Assembly: GCF_037392515.1 (NCBI RefSeq)
Contig: NC_090288.1
Span: forward strand, 124,001-188,000
Direction of reading: 5' to 3'
Source of the DNA: Haliotis asinina
Lineage: Eukaryota; Mollusca; Gastropoda; Lepetellida; Haliotidae
DNA length: 64,000 bases
Shown piece by piece: positions 1-13,500 of the stretch. The notes under the pieces are model-generated. The model was not told the DNA's origin. It was given only the letters and a program-made list of their open reading frames with translations, and made no database searches. The position numbers were made by a program, and so were the translations under genes. How positions within the stretch are numbered: the stretch's first letter is position 1; every line of letters starts with the position of its first letter.

Positions 1-950
1 TTGAAGGTAAATTTACCCCGAAGTGAATCATGTTGTATTGGTCGAGGGATCAGGCTACATGTACCCGAATTACGATGCAGGCAGGCAGGCATGCAGGAAT
101 TCCAGCCACTATATATAGGGCAAGCACTGTACAGCGACAAATCAGGATGTAAATCATTTAATGGAGGCTGTATACTGCTGCTACTCTTTCACAACGCCGA
201 TAAGATTTCAGATTTCGATGAGCTACGAGAATCAGAGTGCACACTTAATTGAGATTCCGGTGTCTAGAGTGGGTGTGCTTAGCAGACTCACAGCTCGATT
301 CTTTGGGGGCACCTCATTCGTTTTTACATGTGTTTTCTCTACAACTCGTTGAGACTGTGTGACTGTTAGTACTATACAATCAGCATTAGTTGACAGAAGT
401 CAAACTGCCATCATCACCTGCGGGTATGCCTTCCAAACGGAACCACTCTTAGTGTGTCCACAAATATGCATCAACGTACCTTTCCTTGTTAAGTTAGCTG
501 CCAAGTTGGTTTTGTGAACGAAGTGAGCGAATTTCGGCGCCCCAAGACTCTAGGCAAGATCGAGGTATCAGCGGCTCCGGTGTGTCCCGTCGGAAGGGAA
601 TAAAAATCACCAACCCCAGTACCGTAACAGCCACTAAACTGACCGGACAGGACTTCATTCTGCGGGTACAACTATTAGAACTGAAACTTTACATTGACGT
701 GCGGCGTATTTATCTACCCTTGGTCCCTTTTCTCGCGGTTTGATTCGTAGAATGATTCACGTGGATGATAAGACTCGGTATATAGAGGAAGGAAATGTAT
801 TTAGAATAATATGTTACATACATGCATTTTAGAATTCTGGGACAAATTGTACCAGACAAGGTAAGGTGACATGACATTAGGTCCTGGATTTGACATCAAA
901 TAGAGTTGATAGACATATTTCTTGGTATCAGATGTTTGATAGGCACTAAC
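1..950. other. No gene recognised
   Basis: Non-repetitive AT-moderate DNA without a convincing coding exon, RNA gene or transposon terminus. Short open frames here have no recognisable motif and no exon-like splice context. Confidence 0.4.
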
Positions 951-954
951 TAGA

Positions 955-1050
955 TTCATCGCTGACGAAGGGACAAGTATTAGCCCAGAAATGCCGTGTG
1001 TAGATAATAAAGAAGTTACACATCCATAGCAAGTGTCTTGAATTACATAT
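955..1050 (+). mobile_element. Penelope-like element 3' end, solo relic
   Basis: The block shares its order of landmarks with the 3' ends of the two larger Penelope-like copies in this window (19530-19605 and 36540-36622): CTGACGA at 962-968, a short self-complementary spacer, GAAAT at 988-992, then an AAAGAAGTT-type motif and a CATCCAT-type end. No coding sequence is attached. I read it as a short 3'-end insertion or decayed fragment. Confidence 0.5.
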
Positions 1051-1229
1051 ACTGAACCAGAAAAGAAGCGTCGCGTTTCAAAAGCAAATGCAAAATTTTG
1101 TTCTTACAAAATAATGTCTTTGTTACAATTGTGTCTTTTTGTTAACATGTTTTTCTATCCAAATTGACAGTTATTACACACGTCAGTTCGTTGAAAAAGC
1201 TTATCGACCAAACGCACTTAAAAAGGCAG

Positions 1230-2330
1230 GCGTGGTTCCGCATGACATTCGTGAAAATGAAAATGCACGTGCAAATCGTGACAACCCTGCCAATGAACGT
1301 GAGTCCCAAACCCTCCTGAAATCATTTTCGTTTCGACACAATGACACGACTTACTTGAGACCAGAGGAACCATGTTATGGAAAGATTGCAGGTTTGCGGG
1401 ACTGCACACAGGGCAGTCAATAATGTTGATGTTAGGACTGCAGGCGTGGTATCAGGTCACTAACAGTATCCCAGACCGTCCACGCAGCAGACCACCTTCA
1501 CTAACACCACAACGTCAAGATCGACAAATTGTGCTCCACCATCTTGTAGGGTCGAGTACCCCCATATCAACGGGAGCAGCACGTCAGACTGCGGGAACAA
1601 CAGACCCATCAGTGCCGATACAGAGTGTTGACGTTTGCGCAGAAGAAACATCTGCTGTCACATACCATGTCGTAGTCCTGTTGTCACTGCTCATCACTGC
1701 CGTGAACGACTATAAAGGGTAACTCAGCACCGTAAACGGCGTTATCAACAATGAAAAACTGTGTTCTTTTTCTATCGATAACCGATATTGTGTATCGAGA
1801 GTCGATGGTAGAGTGAGAGTATGGTGAAGGCGTTGGGAACTGTTTTCTACTCAGTCTATTGTTTGAAGAGACTCGTGGAGTGGCCCAAGCATCCTGGTGT
1901 GGGCTGTAATCGGTCAGAGCCTGATAGTTGCCATCGTGGCGTTCCGGAATCTCGGTCCAGGATGAGGAAATAACACGCTCAGTTGACCAAGTCATAAGAC
2001 TCCACGTCGTGCCTCATTGTGGACGTTACAGAAACCCTATCTTACAGAGAAAGAGCTCGTGCTAACATTGGACTTCATAAGACAACATGGTATCCAAACC
2101 ATGCAATAGCCTGCACTCAGCCTTGATTTGAGTCCAGCAGAACACCTTTGTGACGAGGCTGAAAGAAGACTGAATGACATCCACTAAGGCATGTCACAGA
2201 GTATAACCTCAAGTGCCTATGGTCTTCATCCACCGGCTAAATCGTCCCATGTACAGACGTTCAACGCGTTCATTGGTACCCATAGAAGGCACACACAATA
2301 ATTACTTTGGGATAGTTCAATGGTATCATT
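1230..2330 (+). pseudogene. Tc1/mariner transposase relic
   Basis: Decayed transposase coding sequence with stops and frameshifts. Around 1790-1960 there are traces of the block preceding the second catalytic Asp. Around 2110-2185 the frame reads LSPAEHLCDEAERRLND, a degenerate form of the SPDLNPIEHLWDELERR block that carries the last acidic residue of the DDE triad in Tc1-type transposases. No terminal inverted repeats were identified. It is the same general type as the relic at 55607-56966 but too decayed to say whether it is the same family. Confidence 0.55.
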
Positions 2331-2339
2331 TCTGGTGAT

Positions 2340-3190
2340 TTTGTTTGTACGTACACTAAATGTAATTCCCGAAAATGTGTAAACCATATGGAGTGACATT
2401 AACATTTGGTTAATGTATTACTGTGTAGCATTTCTACTCCTCACTATGAAGGAGGGACTTGACGGCCGCAAATCATTGCCTCTCAACCACAGCCTAGATA
2501 TACATTATCACCGACATCCTGTGCGATCCGTACACAAACAAGGCTAACGCCAACATTTTAACTTTGAGTTTGATTTGACTGAAAAGAGGGTGCAGCCAGC
2601 GTCAGAGAAGGTTTTATGAATCTTTCACATGAGAATATTGAAATAATTAACCACTCTGTCTCATAATGGTTTATGGTTCTACTTCAGTGCTTTCATCTAT
2701 TAAAATCAATACTCATCATGTATAAGATTTCATGTTAACACACTAATGGTTACGTGACATCCGACGTGTTTGGGTCTAGTCTTCCGAGGTGATTCATATT
2801 TGTAACGTCTACATTTTAAAATACTTGCAGTTATTTTAACGCCCATTGCCTGTCGCATTTGTGATGTGTCAGTGTGTCAAATGGAAGAACATGTCAAACT
2901 CTCTGCACAAGCGTTGTACAGGTGTTGGCGATAACTGCTACGTGGCGATAACTGGTCGCTAGTCAATACCCATTCACACAAATGGACAAAGGGACGTAAC
3001 TCTGTATGTATTGACTAATATACTATCTTGCTGGCATGTCGTGACCAAATTAGGAATGTGGGGTTCTCATGTGCAGTGTTGGTCAAACTTTGCTATCACC
3101 AACTGAGAATAAACCGTGTAGTTTATCCCTGCTATTACGTATAAGTTATAATGTCAAATGCAGTAGCCCAGTATGGATGAGGGTGAGTGT
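2340..3190. other. No gene recognised
   Basis: Upstream flank of the 48-bp array. No coding exon, transposon end or RNA gene was seen. Confidence 0.4.
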
Positions 3191-3224
3191 GTTTGGTGTT
3201 TGAATGTTGTGTAATAGCAGATGC

Positions 3225-3715
3225 CATGTAATAGACATGAGTGTCAGTGTGTTTTGTCACAACAATAGGGGGCATGTAATAGACACGAGTATCAGTGTGT
3301 TTTGTCACAACAATAGGGGGCATGTAATAGACACGAGTATCAGTGTGTTTTGTCACAACAATAGGGGGCATGTAATAGACACGAGTGTCAGTGTGTTTTG
3401 TCACAACAATAGGGGGCATGTAATAGACACGAGTGTCAGTGTGGTTTGTCACACCAATAGGGGGTATGTAATAGACACGAGTGTCAGTGTGTTTTGTCAC
3501 AATAGGGGGCATGTAATAGACACGAGTGTCAGTGTGTTTTGTCACAACAATAGGGGGCATGTAATAGACACGAGTATCAGTGTGTTTTGTCACATCAATG
3601 GAGGGCATGTAATAGACACGAGTGTCAGTGTGTTTTGTCACAACAATAGGGGCATGTAATAGACACGAGTATCAGTGTGTTTTGTCACAACAATAGAGGG
3701 CATGTAATAGGCATG
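3225..3715. repeat. 48-bp minisatellite, about 10 copies
   Basis: Tandem units of about 48 bp, each beginning with CATGTAATAGACACGAG and containing GTTTTGTCACAACAATAG. One unit is a few bases shorter. Because 48 is a multiple of three, both strands show open frames; they have no exon features and are repeat artefacts. The array lies about 270 bp upstream of the start codon of the FAS1 gene, so it could fall within or next to its promoter. Confidence 0.9.
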
Positions 3716-3786
3716 TGTGCACATTAATTAACACATTAAGACATTAATAGATGGTATGCATGGTATGCAATGGGCACGTACGTGAG

Positions 3787-3789
<3 letters not shown>

Positions 3790-3850
<61 letters not shown>
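3790..3850. repeat. (GT)n microsatellite
   Basis: About 30 uninterrupted GT dinucleotides, 130 bp upstream of the FAS1-gene start codon. On the minus strand this is (AC)n. Confidence 0.97.
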
Positions 3851-3851
<1 letters not shown>

Positions 3852-3980
3852 AATCAGAGACCATATAGATAGAAATAGATGTGTTTACAGATAGGAACCT
3901 GCCGCTGTGTCACTTTGTAGATAGGATACTGCGTTCACGAGATAACAAACACGTGGCTCCACCTGGCGTCTCACGAAGAT

Positions 3981-4146
3981 ATGATCATAATGGCCACAGT
4001 TTGTTGTAGCGTGTTGCTGTTGTTGACTGCTGTGTCCGCCGCCGTAGCGGACGTGACGCTGTTTGATGATGCCAAGTACTATGGTGCCACTTCGTTTACA
4101 GATTACCTGACCCAAGCGGGTCTGAGCAGCATGCTGAAACAACCAG
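3981..4146 (+). CDS. FAS1 gene exon 1 (signal peptide)
   Basis: Encodes residues 1-55 plus the first base of codon 56. The donor reads CCAG|GTACCT. It contains the signal peptide and the first helix of FAS1 domain 1 (FTDYLTQAGLSSML). Confidence 0.87.
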
Positions 4147-7100
4147 GTACCTCCATACAGTCAGCTTTGGCTTACCATACACTTAGATAATATATTGCAT
4201 CAGTTATACGAAGACTGGTATATTAATTAGAACTTTATTTAATGCTATCATGCCCAGAGTTTAATAACAGCTGTATCATAACCTGATGAAGGAATATTAA
4301 GAGCTGTGAATACTATTGTTCATGGACACATGCTGTGGAAACTATATCGCAAGAATTGAATAGCAGCTATTTTGTAACATGATTGTCTGTTTTGTTATAT
4401 GGCCTTCCTGTCCTTCACGTCATTTATACCTGGAAAAGCCATATTCGGTTGTGTTCCCACACTGACACGATTCACCGTTGAATTTTATCCCTCACATGTT
4501 CATGTGCACGTCATGAACAGAGCATGCACGAGATTCACGAGACCGACGTTTTTAACAGTATATTATATGTGGATACTGTAATACATCAGTGGAATAATAA
4601 TATATTACACGTTGTCGGTGTGTTGTATACTGTGCACTCTTCAAATGACCTGCAGACGGTTGTGGAATGACAGCGTCTTGCATGCTAAATCCCATATCAC
4701 TTATCTTGTGACCACTTGAAAACCCACCTATCACTTTACGTCCATCCTCAATGGCCACATATCATTACATTTAACCCTCTTTGACAAAGGCGGTTCACCT
4801 ACCCCTCTGGCCAACCACACAGGTTCACCTAGCACCATATGTCACCACATGCCAAGTCCACCTAGCCCACATGTCCAGATGTCCAGGTACCCTATATGTC
4901 AATGTAGAAGTCCACCTACCCTATATGTCAATGTAGAAGTCTATCTAGTTCCATATGTCCAGGTAGAAGTCCACCTACCCTATATGTCAATGTAGAAGTC
5001 TATCTAGTTCCATATGTCCAGGTAGAAGTCCACCTACCCTATATGTCAATGTAGAAGTCTATCTAGTTCCATATGTCCAGGTAGAAGTCCACCTACCCTA
5101 TATGTCAATGTAGAAGTCTATCTAGTTCCATATGTCCTGGTAGAAGTCCACCTACCCTATATGTCAATGTAGAAGTCCACCTAGTTCATATGTCAATGTG
5201 GAAGTCCATCTAGTTCCATACGTCAATGTGGAAGTCCACCTACTCTACATCTCCACCTAGTTCCATATGTCAATGTGAAAGTCCACGTAGTTCCATATGT
5301 CAATGTCGAAATCCATCTAGTTCCATATGTCAATGTAGAAATTCATGTAGTTACATATGTCAATGTAGAAATCCATCTAGTTCCACATGTCAATGTAGAA
5401 ATCCATCTAGTTACATATGTCAATGTAGAAATCCATCTAGTTACATATGTCAATGTAGAAATCCATCTAGTTACATATGTCAATTTGGAAGTCCACGTAG
5501 TTCCATATGTCAATGTGGAAGTCCATCTAGTTCCATATGTCAATGTAGAAATCCATGTAGTTACATATGTCAATGTAGAAATCCATCTAGTTACATATGT
5601 CAATGTGGAAGTCCACCTACTCTACATCTCCACCTAGTTCCATATGTCAATGTGAAAGTCCACGTAGTTCCATATGTCAATGTAGAAATCCATCTAGTTC
5701 CACATGTCAATGTAGAAATCCATCTAGTTACATATGTCAATGTAGAAATCCATCTAGTTACATATGTCAATGTGGAAGTCCACGTAGTTCCATATGTCAA
5801 TGTGGAAGTCCATCTAGTCCCATATGTCAATGTAGAAGTTTATCTAGCATGTTGAATCAATGCAGAAGTGAGTGTCAGTGTTGGTGTTAGTTGGGAAGAT
5901 GTGATGCGTAAGTATAGATAATTCATACTCCGACAGTTGAAGTTAATCTCATTTAACCGTCCTAGGAAATCTAAGCCTCCTTGCACCTGTGCCGACGGCT
6001 TTCCAGTCTCTCCCATCCACCGTCAATCAGAGACTCAAGGATGACCCATCCTTCCGTAAAAACCTCATGTCCTACCACATCGTCACTGGCAGCATGGTCT
6101 CCACGTTTTTCAACAATGAAGAGCTGTTGCCCACTGTTGCAGGCGCTGCTGTCCGCATCAACAAGTACATCGTCAAAAGTGGCAAAGAGATTGTGAGTGG
6201 CAAGCCGGCAAGATCTTTACTTGTGAACGTGCCCGAGTATCTGTAGATAGTTATGTCCTACTGCCTGTGTTTCAAATGTCCATCATAATATTAATAATTA
6301 CGTCATTATTACTTAAAGAAATATTTCTCGGGGAGAAGTCTTTATAGTAGAACCTCACCATAGAAGAACATTGTCATAATAGAACCTCGTCACGTGTATT
6401 TCTCATCTCCAGCTTCAACCAGAAACCGAGGCCAGGTTGGGGATGGGAAACAATGCAACATGAAGAAATGGTACCGGTGTAACTTATTTTGACATTTATG
6501 TCACCATGTTAGGTGATCGCCGTATAGTAAGAATATATACTTCTTCAGGGTTGTCAACTTCAAATTGTCTTACACTTCGTTTGGGTTGTCAGCTTCATGC
6601 TGTCTCACTTTTCTCCAGGGTTGTGATTACACGATGCCATTTAGAAAGTGGTCAAATGCAACATATGTCATATTTGGGATTTCACTTTCTTAGTAAAGTA
6701 CAAATGCTAGTACTTTTTTCGGTTGAGTCCCATCCGGGATTCGAACCCGCACCCTCAGAGTCAGGCACCTAATCGCCAGCACACAAAGTCAGCCGCCTAG
6801 CCCGCTCAGTGGAAGTCGCGGTGGCTGAGCGCACACTTCACATTGTCATACTCTTCTTCTGGGTTGAACAATTTGCGTTGTCATAATTTTCTTCTGGGTT
6901 GCACACATCATGTTGTACTCTTCTGTGCTACTCACTTCATGTTGTCTTACTCTTCTTCTGGGTTGCACACTTCACGTTGTCTTACTCCTCTACTGAGTTG
7001 CACACTTCACGTTCTCTTACTCGTTTTGTTGTACACTTCTTATTATACAATGTATCAACTTTTTTACAGATGAAAGTCCATGTATTATTGTCTTTTGGTT

Positions 7101-7529
7101 AGATGCTCAAGTTTTATCGCGAGTTCAAATCATGTTCATGAGTGAGAGAATGAGAGAAATTATGACCTGTCTACAATGTCCAACTTTCCTTCTGGCAGAC
7201 GACAATGTCGGGCAGCCCCATCCTCCTCTCGGACCTACCCTGCAGTAACGGCATGCTGTTTATGATGAAGGGAGTTATCTACCCTGTACCTACAGGAAGT
7301 GCCTTCGACTATTTGGCCGGAAGTGACAACTTCAGCACCCTCCGCCTTGCCATCACCAAAGCCGGCTTGTCTCAGGAATTTGCAGGTCACCATCAATGAA
7401 TAACTTTCGGTTATTTGTTAGTGGATAGGTAAAGGTTACTTGTCGAATCACAGTTAGAGACTGTTAACAGTTCGTGTCTAGGGGTAGATGAGACGGGTGA
7501 GATCGTGAGCTTTATGGATAAGTACGTAC

Positions 7530-7584
<55 letters not shown>

Positions 7585-10500
7585 TATTTTAAAGCATCCT
7601 TCTTCAATATTTATGAGTACTATAAAGTACTGACACCCAACTCCAACCCCCGACCCCCAAGGAGCTAGAGTACAAAATGGATGACCACCTGTAAAAATGG
7701 AAGACCACCGGTAAGAATAGATGCATCATTTCTCAGAGTCAAGCTTATTTACCAGTGTGTATGAATATATGGAATTATAAGATTACTGGTCATCTGTTTA
7801 TCATGGCTGTTTATCATTCACCGATGGTTGAATGAAAGTTACCGATGGTTTGGGTGAGATGATGTCATGTTGTAATACGAGTGGTGGTGTTTTCAGCTCA
7901 TCACCAGACTGTATTTGCCCCATCTGATGCTGCCTTTGCCAGCCTACCCCCTGGCGTCCTTGATACCCTGCTGGACGACATCCCTCGACTGCGGGGTAGG
8001 TACAAGTCACTGTCTGCCTGGATTTCCACACCTTGATTGAGAAATATTCTGCTGACGATAAACACTGAAATATTTCAGTAGCTCGCAGTATGTTCACAGG
8101 CGTGCTGCAAACCCATGTGGTTAACTCAGGAACGTACTACAGTGCAGGGCTGTACGAAGGTCTAGTGCTTGAATCCATACAAGGCAAGCTTCAAATAGGA
8201 GTTGGTGGGTATAACTGATTTTTATCTTACCTTATCACAAAAAAATGAATTTTATTCAGTCATTTACATTGAAGTGGGAGTAGTGGAAATGATTGTCCCC
8301 AATGAATTTTCTTTACCTGAAAACAACAACAACTACAATAAATAACAGAAAATATGTTTGAGATAAGGTTAGTTAATCTATATAGTCCTGTTATCCCTTG
8401 TTTAGTTAGACGTCTCAGAATTTTTCCTAATTCAAAATGCCTGAGGCATAGTTGAAAGATGAAATAAAACAAGGGAAGCATTGGAAGAAGAATGAGTTAG
8501 GTCACAGGTTTAATTTGAAGACCTGCAAGCAGTCAGGAAGGGAACTGATGCAAAGAAAGATATGGAAAGAAACTCTGCTTTGGTTGATATCAAGGTAAGT
8601 AGATGTATAGTCTGGTTCATAATTATTGAGAATTTTTCTTCTTACTTTGAGCTATCCTAACACCTCAACTGATTCACTGATACTTAAAACTAAGTAATGG
8701 TATAAGGGAGGTAACTCATCTTGGCCTACTGAGTATAGTACAATTAGAGTTACCTCCCCTGAATTTGTAGCAGACGTCATTTTCCTCAGCACTGTCAACA
8801 ATGTCTGCTGAAGATAAAAGAAGGTTGATTTTTGAGTTGTGTAATCAAGGAATTGATTATGTAAATACATTGGCAGAGAGAACAGGAACTCCTCTTTCTA
8901 CTGTGTATAGAATTAGGAAGAATTTTAAAGAGGGAAAGGATTTTGGGCACCAGAAAGGAGCAGGGAGACCCAGAAAATTGGACTTCTCAGATCGCGTCCG
9001 GCTGGGAATTTTAGCGTCTAAAAAGCAAAGGGCAAGCATCTCCAACATCAGGTATGAAATGCTAGAAAGGGGATCAACAGTTGTATCAAAATCTACAGTT
9101 AGAAGAAATTTGATTGATCTTGGATGGGAGAAAAAGACTGGAATTCCTTCTCCTCTCATGAAACAAGAACATAAAGACAGGCGTGTTGAGTGGTGTTTGG
9201 CACATGAAAACTTTGACTGGGAAAATGTGATTTTTACTGATGAAAGCTCAATATGGGTATATCCCAATAATGTGAAAATATGGACAAAGTCTGCGTCAGC
9301 ACCGTTGTATCGACGACCTAAATACTGCCCAAAGTTTCATGTATGGGGAGGGATATCCTTATTAGGAACGACCCCGGTGTTTGTGTTTGAGGGAAATCTG
9401 ACAAGTCAACGCTACACTAACATATTAGATAATTTTCTCCTTCCAAGTGCACATGTGTTTTATGGAAATGACTGGATTTTGCAGCAAGATAATTATCCTA
9501 AACACACCGCAAAACATGCCAAGCATTGGTTTCAGGAGAAAAATGTGACTGCATTACCATTTCCTGCATATAGTCCTGACTTAAATCCCATTGAGAACAT
9601 TTGGGGGATGATGAAGGAATGTGTGAATCAAAAGGGGTTGACAAAAATTGAAGATATGAAGAGAGAAGTGGTCTGATGCTGGGACAGCATAACTCACGAG
9701 ACACTAACCTCTCTGATAGGAAGTATGCCTACCCGTCTTAGACTGTGCCGTGAAGCTCAAGGAGACTTGATAAAATATTAAATTGTTACCTACACAACAT
9801 GAAAAGGTCAGTTCACTTTCACAATACATTCAATTTTATCTGATTTGTTCTCGTTTAATAATATGAAATGCTTTAGCTATTCTCAATAATTTTGAACCAT
9901 ACTGTACTTACACAGAGGAGGGCACCCGGCTTCGTGATATTAAAGAACAGGTCAGTCGAGGTGTAAAACAGTCAAACCTTTTACCAGACGAAGAAACCAG
10001 CTTTCTTTTAAAGGGAAATGCCAAAGAGGAGTTATAAATTAGACCTAGAGTTGCACAAGAAGAACACACTCAGATCTGGAAAATACTGCAGGATGTTTTT
10101 GAAGACATGTTCAGTACATGAGCTTCAGAAATGATTTTTTGACAGATGACATCATGAAGGTGAGTCCCTGTGACAGTTTTCATATTCCCACAGTGAACTC
10201 ATTGACAGGGTCAGAAAAATGCTGCCATTGTACTTGACCGAAACCTGGCCCGAAACATCAATTGTAAGGGAGGCTTGACAACGGTAGAGAACAGAAGCAA
10301 CTAGCTCGTCAGTCACTAAAGCTGACCTTTCTTCAGCTCTAGGGACAAGCTTTCAAGATGAGAGAGGATGATTCTGCTAAAACCAAGTTATTTAGCAGAA
10401 CTGTATCAGGAGATATGAGCAATCAGCAAAGATCTAAGAGAAGAAGTACAGAAATCCATTGCCAAACACAAGAGGCAGTTAGACCAACTCTCTTGAATGT

Positions 10501-13500
10501 TCCACAAGACATTAGAACAGGTGCAGAATTCTCAATAACCGTCACCTCAAATGCAAGGCTACCATGTCTTTAATGACAAAAAGCATTTTGCCTGTGAGCG
10601 CCCAGATAATCCTCGGTAACAGAACCAGAGGCCGAGGATGCGCCAGAGGTCGCGATTACCAGCAAAGTAGAGGAGCTAAAACAAACCAGAACCAGGCCCA
10701 ATTTAATGGCAACAAGAGACTGGCTAGCCTGAAAACGGAAACCCTCTACTACCTTGAGTTGGGTAGTAGAAAGGTAGGGTGTTACAGACCCATCCATGTT
10801 TGGTGGTTTGCAACTCCAATATTGTCCAGTAGTTAGTTTCCATGGGTGGAGTGGAAACCAGTTGTTTGTTGGATACTGGGTTGGTGGTAACTACAATTAC
10901 AGAAGTTAAGCACTGGGAAAAACAATTCCTAAAAGAGGAATCTTGGTTGTTGACAACAGAGTGGGTGCACTGTTTATGGTGGAAGAAATCGAGCGACTCC
11001 CGTCAGGAAGGAGCATTAAGTTTCATGAAACTAATGATGGAACAAAAGTATACATGGAACAGGTAAGTGGATAACTGTCATATTATCATAGCAGTGAAAA
11101 CGAAGAAGCAATACCTGCTGACATCTCAAACTGTAACTGCACCACGGAAGAGAAAGAGAAACTTATTAAAAGCTTACAGTGATGTGTTTGCAAAGGATGA
11201 CCTTGACCTGGGATACAGACAATGTGAACGATCAGATTCACTCCGAAGATGATGCCTCTGTCTCCCAGTCTTATCACTAAATTCCACCAAACCAATTCTC
11301 TGAGGTTAGGGAACACATCAATTACAAAAAGAGCTTGGATGAACTTCATGGCAGCCAATGGTTCTCAAGACTGGACACGGCCAGTGGGTACAACCAAGTG
11401 GCAGTTGAAAAGAAAGACGAAAAATACTGCTTTTACCACTCCTTATGGGTTGTATGAGTACAACCGCATGCCTTTTGGGTTGTCAGGGGCTCCTGCTACA
11501 TTCCCGAGGCTTATGCAGCATTGTTCCAGACATTCCAAACTCTGCTGTTTACTTGGATGACATTGTTATGTTTGCCAAGTCTTTCGAGGAACACCATGCT
11601 CAGTAGGAGGAAGTATTCCAAATATAGAGAAAATATGGTTTACAGCATACACTCAGTAAATGTTACTTTCTGCACAGAGAGGTTAAATATGTCCGTGTCA
11701 TATCTTACGATTGTGTTGCAACTTATCCAGAGAAAGAGAAAGCTGTGGAAGAGTGGGAAGTACCCAAGCCATTGAAGGACTTGAGATCATTTCTGGGGTT
11801 TGCAAGCTACTACAGTTGATATGTTAAGGGTTTCTTTAACTTAGCACGACCCTTGCATAATGTAGTCAGCAGGTTGAAAACAAGTAAACCACAAACATCA
11901 TAAAAGTCTTCTTGGGATGAAAATTGTGAAGCCACTCTAAATACTTTGAAGGGTAAACTACTCCCAGCACCTGTGTTTTTGTATGCTGATTTTAACCAGC
12001 CGTTTATTGTTGAAACTGATGCCAGTCTACATGGTCTTGGTTCCATGTTATGCCAAGAGCAAGATGGTTAGAGAAGGAGTCTCCGGTATGCTAATTAACT
12101 AGAGAAGACCTGGTCTCATTCTCCCGACAAAATCTACAAACATCGCTAGATAATGCCAGGTGGGAAGAAAAGTAGGAAATCAAATCATCGGAAGTCAAAT
12201 TTGGACGATATTTTACTAGCCAGGAGTAAAACCGTTGAAATGGAGAGTGAACCGACTGAAGGTCAGGTGAATAAAGTGAATATTGCTACCCTTACATGTG
12301 AGTTAAAACAATTTATCACAGACTCGCCGAGCCAACAAACAAACGAGCTAACCAACAAACTCGCCTCTATCAAATGTCAAGTGAACAATTTAAAAGTCAA
12401 AACAGATCAACTTTTTCTTACAGTATAACTCGGATGGTATTATTGTAAACAGTTTAGAAATCGATCACCTCCAAAAGGAAATCGCTAATCTGCGTGAAGC
12501 TATGAACAGAAGTCTTCTAATCCAAGAGACACATTCCTTGAAGACTAACCTTTTAGTCTATGGAATTCCTTACGATAAGAATGTCGTGAACTTTTCACAA
12601 CACTTGGCTTACCGGATGTTGACAAAATGCATTTGGTGAATCTGCATCGTCTCCCAAGACAAAGCACCAACCCTACAACCTCACAAATGCCGAAACCGAT
12701 TGTGGCAAAATTTGTCAGCATGCTTGATCAACAGTCAGTGATGAATGCGATGTATAAAAACAATTCTATTCTTTGCAAACGGAAAATAACAAGTCGGAGC
12801 GACCTACCTGTTCTCTTGAAAAAATTCAGGTGCACGCTTGCCAATAAGGCGTATGAACTTAAAAAGCCTTTAATGTACATTCAAAGATCATGGAAAAGGG
12901 GATAGACATGACTCTATACTACAGGAAAAGCGCAAGCTACTCCTGGAAGCTACTTATCAGAAATAGAATCTGTTCAAGAAAAACTGGACGTGTTTGAGGG
13001 AAATCTGACAAGTCAACGCTACACTAACATATTAGATAATTTTCTCCTTCCAAGTGCACATGTGTTTTATGGAAATGACTGGATTTTGCAGCAAGATAAT
13101 TATCCTAAACACACCGCAAAACATGCCAAGCATTGGTTTCAGGAGAAAAATGTGACTGCATTACCATTTCCTGCATATAGTCCTGACTTAAATCCCATTG
13201 AGAACATTTGGGGGATGATGAAGGAATGTGTGAATCAAAAGGGGTTGACAAAAATTGAAGACATGAAGAGAGAAGTGGTCCGATACTGGGACAGCATAAC
13301 TCACGAGACACTAACCTCTCTGATAGGAAGTATGCCTACCCGTCTTAGACTGTGCCGTGAAGCTCAAGGAGACTTGATAAAATATTAAATTGTTACCTAC
13401 ACAACATGAAAAGGTCAGTTCACTTTCACAATACATTCAATTTTATCTGATTTGTTCTCGATTAATAATATGAAATGCTTTAGATATTCTCAATAATTTT

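Noticed and set aside
480..680. Possible LTR or primer-binding site (GGCGCCCC near 537)
   Set aside because: No matching second repeat, polypurine tract or pol sequence nearby.
5226..5890. Cys/Ser-rich repeat protein that might look like a secreted cysteine-repeat peptide
   Set aside because: Product of the 30-bp minisatellite in FAS1 intron 1; overlapping frames on both strands are equally open and there is no signal peptide.
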